In this document: positions 60,591-64,000 of the stretch, piece after piece
How positions within the stretch are numbered: position 1 is the first letter of the stretch
How the letters are laid out: each line of letters starts with the position of its first letter
Source: Larkinella sp965227735
GTDB taxonomy: Bacteria; Bacteroidota; Bacteroidia; Cytophagales; Spirosomataceae
DNA length: 64,000 bases
Direction: 5' to 3'
NCBI RefSeq assembly: GCF_965227735.1
Contig: NZ_OZ245776.1
Span: 7,316,001-7,380,000, forward strand
Translations under genes and position numbers: made by a program
The notes under the pieces: model-generated
Told to the model about the DNA's origin: nothing
The model's database searches: none
Seen by the model: only the letters and a program-made list of their open reading frames with translations

Positions 60591-60685
60591 GAATATTAAA
60601 TGTAAAATGAGGAATGTCGAATGTTAAAGTAGCTTGGCGCTGTTCACTTTAACATTCGACATTCCTCATTTTACATTTAATATTC
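60591..60685. repeat. Heptamer inverted-repeat element H (perfect 40-bp stem)
   Basis: 60591-60630 is fully complementary to 60646-60685 with a 15-nt loop. Left-arm words: AATATTA, AATGTAA, AATGAGG, AATGTCG, AATGTTA, AAGTAGC. Right-arm CATT at 60653, 60660, 60667, 60674, with a TATT at 60681. Between the two convergent FKBP genes; it ends 4 nt from the stop of the minus-strand gene. Related to element E. Confidence 0.94.
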
Positions 60686-60689
60686 CCTT

Positions 60690-61073
60690 TTAATTAATCC
60701 GGATCAGATCAATCTTGAAAATCAGGATGGAGTTGGCCGGAATGCCGCCCTGCGCACGTGAACCATAGGCCAGACTCGGGGGTAAATAGAGTGTAATGCT
60801 GCCACCGGGTGCAATCAGCGGAATGCCTTCCTGCCAGCCCAGAATGAGCTGGTACAATCCAAAACTGATGTTTTTATTGCTGTCAAATACTTTGCCATTG
60901 GTCAGCGAACCTTCATAATTCACCGTCACGTTGGAGCGAACGGTTGGTTTTTCGCCTGAACCCGGAGCCTGAATGGTGTAGTAAAAACCACGGTCGTCGG
61001 CCGTAGCGGAGATGCCACTGGCCTCAATAAATTCTTTTAGGGTCGCCACTTCGGCCTCTGGTGCTTTCGCCAT
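60690..61073 (-). CDS. FKBP-type peptidyl-prolyl isomerase
   Basis: A 127-residue FKBP. A short N-terminal helix (LKEFIEASGISATADDRG) leads into the FKBP core (VTVNYEGSLTNGKVFDSNKN, LGWQEGIPLIAPGGSITLYL, LAYGSRAQGGIPANSILIFKIDLIRI). There is no signal peptide. It lies 47 nt downstream of the DUF5686 gene, so likely cotranscribed. Confidence 0.93.
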   Translation of the reverse strand: MAKAPEAEVATLKEFIEASGISATADDRGFYYTIQAPGSGEKPTVRSNVTVNYEGSLTNGKVFDSNKNISFGLYQLILGWQEGIPLIAPGGSITLYLPPSLAYGSRAQGGIPANSILIFKIDLIRIN

Positions 61074-61120
61074 AAGAATGTCTGGTTAATCAGAAATCGT
61101 TTACGGCTGCAAGATAGCCG

Positions 61121-63649
61121 TTATAAATTTACCCAGGCCGAAACTTTGATTCCAAAGGTTGAAATATTGGGATTGTTGCGGTAGGTCAGGCGGTGAATGG
61201 CATCGATACGGAACACCTTGAAGATATTGTCGATGCCGTAGCCGACTTCCACATACGGCGCCCGGCTCAGCGACTGAAAACCCAAAACCGGTTCGCCCAA
61301 TTGATTGGTGGCTGGAATCAGTGCCGTATTGGCCTGACTAACTCCGCCCATCAGGATGTTTCCGGTAGCCAAAAAACGCCACTTTAGCCGCCGGATTGCC
61401 GGAATCCGGTTGAAAAACAGGCCTTCAAAATTATGCTCGGCCATTACGCCCACATACCGGTCGGTGACAAATTCAAAGAAATTCATCAGATTATACGAGT
61501 TCTCGACCCGGAAAAATGTCTCGTTGCCCAGCGGCATATACAGCAGCGGATATGGAATGGTGGACGGAATGTACCCGGCATTGACCTGATAGCGGGTTCG
61601 GCCCAGAACGCCCATCCGGAACGAATGGCGCACGTTCAGGCTAAACCGGTGGTAAGAAAAATCGCCGTGCAGAACGTCCTGCATCCCCAACTGGTAGCGA
61701 AACGTGAACACCGGATTGTTGCTGCCTTCCACACTGAACCGGTCGTTGTCGCTTTGAATCATCAGCGAACCGGGAGCAAACCGGGTTTCGAACAGCAACT
61801 CGGTGGTGCGGTATTGACTGGCGGTGATCGTTTCCCGATCATTGGTGTTGTAGGCAAACGGAAAGAGTGGCTCGAAAGACCGGTTTCGTAAACTGATCGT
61901 CTGCGTTATTCCCTTGCCCAATTCACTTCGGAGGTAGGTATTGTGAAATTCCTGCATGTAGGGACGGCGCAACGTTCCGAAACGGGTATAAGCCGCAAAA
62001 ATCGTGTTGCCGCCCAGGTTTTCCGACGATGTACCCAGCCGTTCGATGTCGTAACTTTTCTGAATACCGACAATCGTATACGGTTTTTTACTGACCACGT
62101 AGTCGATGTTCATGCCGTATTTGAACTGCTGGTCGCGCGTTCCATAGGCCAGATAACCGCCCAGAATCCACCGACGGCTGAAACCCGAATTCGTCCGCAA
62201 GCCCAGTCGCAGGCGATGCCCTTCGACATTGTTAAAGGCGTAGCTGTTCAGCAGCGGACCGGCGTCGAGGTGCAGAGATCCGAGTGGATAGTAACCAACG
62301 GCCGTCAGATTCACAACTTCCCCCAGAAATTTCATGAAAGGCACATTTCGGACGGAATCGACAATGGTAAAGGCCCGCAGTTCGTTCGGGTCCAGTCCTT
62401 CGGGGCGGATCGTTTGCCAGAATGCCGGGGATTTTTCGCTGTAGTTTTCGACCAGTTCCAGGGGCGGTTCGTAAAATTTCGACTCTTTGGGCACATTGAC
62501 TTTTACGTTCCGGGCTGCAACATACATTCGGACCAACGCACCGGGGGCATTGGGTGTCGGCTCGTCGGTATCGATCAGCAGTTGCGTTAAAACCGGCAAC
62601 CGAACTGATGACGTCTGGGTGCTGTCGCCCACATCTTCCCACTCCTGTTCAATCCGGATTTCATCGACAAAATTGATGTTGGCGCGCTGGTCGATTCTGG
62701 CGTCGATCTGCGTGAGACCCATGCGGGTGGTATCGATCCAGGCCGTGCCGGAAAACGCCAGATCGGTAGGCCGTTTGGGTTCGAAGTCGACCTGGTAGCA
62801 GACGAGCCCGCCAACGGTAACCGTATCGATCAGTCGGAATTTATAAATGGTTTGCCAGGCCTGTCCCAGCGGAGAGGGCAGGTCTTTCCGCAGCAGGCTG
62901 ATGTAATTCTGATAAAAATTGTATTGTTGAAACGACGAGCCGGTCAATTGCGCCGAAACCCCGCCGTCGCTGATGCCTACACCCGAAGCGCGGCTTTTCA
63001 AAATCCGTTCTTTCACTTTGCGGGGGTTCGCCCGCTGGTAGTATTCCGAAAACGTTTCCGAAACAAACACCGGAACCGCCGGTTTCCCCTGGCTGTCGTA
63101 TATGGCCGGGAGTTTGGAGAGCAAGCGGCCGACCGGGCCTCCTTTACGGCCGTTTTTGCGCTCGTTGGCAAAATTGTTGACGTAAGCTTCAACTTTGGAA
63201 TAACTTTCGTACTGGAAAGCCGTCAGTTGGTCGGGGTCGAACTGGTCGCGCCGTCGGATGGCTTCCCGGATGATGCGGTAGGCCGGATCACCGCCTTTGG
63301 CGTAGATTTTTACTTCCTGAAGTTTGGTGGCGGAGGAGGTCAAAACGGCGTCGATGGTCTGAGAAGCCACCGGAATGATGCGGTAGGCCCGGTTCTGATA
63401 CCCCAGACTGGAGAAAAGAAGAGAATCGCCGGTTTGGGTGGAGGTTAGTGAAAACTTGCCATTTTCATCCGATGTTGTTCCAACGGTTTTGCCTTTAATG
63501 GCTATATTGGCGAACGGAATGCCTTCTCCAGTACCGGCGTCGGTAACGCGACCACTGATCTTGTAGGCTGTTTGTGCAAGAACAGGAAAAAAGAGTGTAT
63601 TCAGAATAATGAAAACTAGACTGAACCGCTCCCGTATAACGTGCTTCAT
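61121..63649 (-). CDS. DUF5686 outer-membrane protein with carboxypeptidase-regulatory-like N-terminus
   Basis: An 842-residue predicted outer-membrane protein. The ATG at 63649 (MKHVIRERFSLVFIILN...LAQ) gives a signal peptide. Residues ~30-115 form a carboxypeptidase-regulatory-like beta-sandwich (ISGRVTDAGTGEGIPFANIAIKG), as found on TonB-dependent receptors; the remainder is the DUF5686 family, ending in a beta-barrel (APYVEVGYGIDNIFKVFRID). No TonB-dependent receptor plug is present. The frame extends to 63700. Confidence 0.88.
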   Translation of the reverse strand: MKHVIRERFSLVFIILNTLFFPVLAQTAYKISGRVTDAGTGEGIPFANIAIKGKTVGTTSDENGKFSLTSTQTGDSLLFSSLGYQNRAYRIIPVASQTIDAVLTSSATKLQEVKIYAKGGDPAYRIIREAIRRRDQFDPDQLTAFQYESYSKVEAYVNNFANERKNGRKGGPVGRLLSKLPAIYDSQGKPAVPVFVSETFSEYYQRANPRKVKERILKSRASGVGISDGGVSAQLTGSSFQQYNFYQNYISLLRKDLPSPLGQAWQTIYKFRLIDTVTVGGLVCYQVDFEPKRPTDLAFSGTAWIDTTRMGLTQIDARIDQRANINFVDEIRIEQEWEDVGDSTQTSSVRLPVLTQLLIDTDEPTPNAPGALVRMYVAARNVKVNVPKESKFYEPPLELVENYSEKSPAFWQTIRPEGLDPNELRAFTIVDSVRNVPFMKFLGEVVNLTAVGYYPLGSLHLDAGPLLNSYAFNNVEGHRLRLGLRTNSGFSRRWILGGYLAYGTRDQQFKYGMNIDYVVSKKPYTIVGIQKSYDIERLGTSSENLGGNTIFAAYTRFGTLRRPYMQEFHNTYLRSELGKGITQTISLRNRSFEPLFPFAYNTNDRETITASQYRTTELLFETRFAPGSLMIQSDNDRFSVEGSNNPVFTFRYQLGMQDVLHGDFSYHRFSLNVRHSFRMGVLGRTRYQVNAGYIPSTIPYPLLYMPLGNETFFRVENSYNLMNFFEFVTDRYVGVMAEHNFEGLFFNRIPAIRRLKWRFLATGNILMGGVSQANTALIPATNQLGEPVLGFQSLSRAPYVEVGYGIDNIFKVFRIDAIHRLTYRNNPNISTFGIKVSAWVNL

Positions 63650-63687
63650 TCGGAAAGGCAAGTGGTATGAATAATACCGGTTTAACA

Positions 63688-63695
63688 CAAATCTA
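63688..63695 (-). promoter_or_regulatory. -7 element (TAGATTTG) of the DUF5686 gene
   Basis: A perfect TAnnTTTG match on the minus strand, 38 nt before the ATG at 63649. It lies within the longer reading frame to 63700, which argues against that longer start. Confidence 0.5.
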
Positions 63696-63887
63696 GTCAA
63701 CAGAGTTTACCAGGTAAATTGATTTTATTTCATTTGAAGACGAATCGCCGAAATGTATAGATGAATCACCAGAATAATCCTATAAATTATCCGCTGTGGA
63801 TTCATTTACCGGTATCACTTAGACTTTATATCCCATTTTTTGTCACAATCTGCAACCACTTTTTCCGTTAAACTCAGAAACTTGATT

Positions 63888-64000
63888 ATGCCTACCGATC
63901 GATCGTCAGTTACCCGTACGCGGGAATACGCTGAAACGTTGCTTCACGAGATGCCGGCTGCGTTGGTTTACCACAACCTGACACACACCCGCGAGGTGGT
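63888..64000 (+). CDS. HD-domain protein, N-terminal fragment (3' end outside window)
   Basis: Thirty-seven residues are visible from the ATG at 63888: MPTDRSSVTRTREYAETLLH..., then YHNLTHTREV. The YHN..HT spacing matches the first metal-binding His of HD phosphohydrolase domains. The full function cannot be judged; the gene runs off the right edge. Confidence 0.6.
   Translation, partial: MPTDRSSVTRTREYAETLLHEMPAALVYHNLTHTREV

Noticed and set aside
60591..60685. Reading elements E and H as simple terminators only
   Set aside because: Stems are AT-rich, 32-40 bp long, internally 7-nt periodic and related to each other, which ordinary terminators are not; termination may still be one of their effects.

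Overview
The window looks like core chromosome of a Bacteroidota bacterium of the order Cytophagales, most likely family Spirosomataceae (Spirosoma/Larkinella-like; the genus is a guess). The evidence is the gene content: a PorE-like OmpA protein, BshB1, DUF5683, DUF5686, BT_3928-family and DUF1599 proteins, and an archaeal/eukaryal-type ProS. Promoters follow the Bacteroidota pattern (-7 TAnnTTTG, in the best cases with TTTG 19 bp upstream), and Shine-Dalgarno sequences are mostly absent. Base composition looks even to the eye. I see no insertion sequence, phage, CRISPR array or rRNA operon.

Layout. 1-9.7 kb: the end of an ABC ATPase, a DUF2807 protein, a sulfatase, queE, a PorE-like protein, trxB, an M23/LysM peptidase, bshB1 and pdxH. 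9.7-17.8 kb: a DUF349 protein, tRNA-Thr(TGT), ald with a divergent Lrp/AsnC regulator, an FAD oxidoreductase, ferritin and a radical SAM/SPASM protein. 18-24.7 kb: the chromosome-segregation and housekeeping cluster parA-parB-DUF5683-dapB-lepB, then ung, apaG and a methyltransferase. 24.7-34.2 kb: a heme/copper monooxygenase-like lipoprotein, a DEAD-box helicase with a long leader, pabB, an NYN-cold-shock fusion, hisB, a 32-residue membrane peptide, a lipoprotein, radC and rpsT. 34.3-44.3 kb: a Dabb protein, a zinc phospholipase C-like protein, an RlmI-like methyltransferase, two VCBS proteins, an HtrA-like protease, glf and a Wzi-like porin. 44.4-54.9 kb: cdaA-folP, divergent DUF1599-BT_3928-aroK, a complete RND efflux operon and an ECF sigma factor. 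55-64 kb: an OmpP1/FadL-like porin, a Tyr/Gly-rich lipoprotein, proS, two FKBPs, a DUF5686 protein and the start of an HD-domain protein.

The most unusual signal is not a gene. Seven intergenic elements (at 5784, 6991, 8906, 21249, 22519, 59954 and 60591) are long inverted repeats whose arms are strings of degenerate 7-nt words in strict 7-nt register. Each uses a different word set, and every one begins within 30 nt after a stop codon of a + strand gene; the first slightly overlaps that stop. Two of them (22519 and 60591) are clearly related copies with perfect 32-bp and 40-bp stems and 15-nt loops. Elsewhere, gene ends carry ordinary GC-stem/T-tract terminators. Other points worth following are the predicted heme-copper monooxygenase lipoprotein with all six PHM-type copper ligands, the NYN-CSD/pabB pair beside the helicase, and the 32-residue peptide with its own promoter and terminator.
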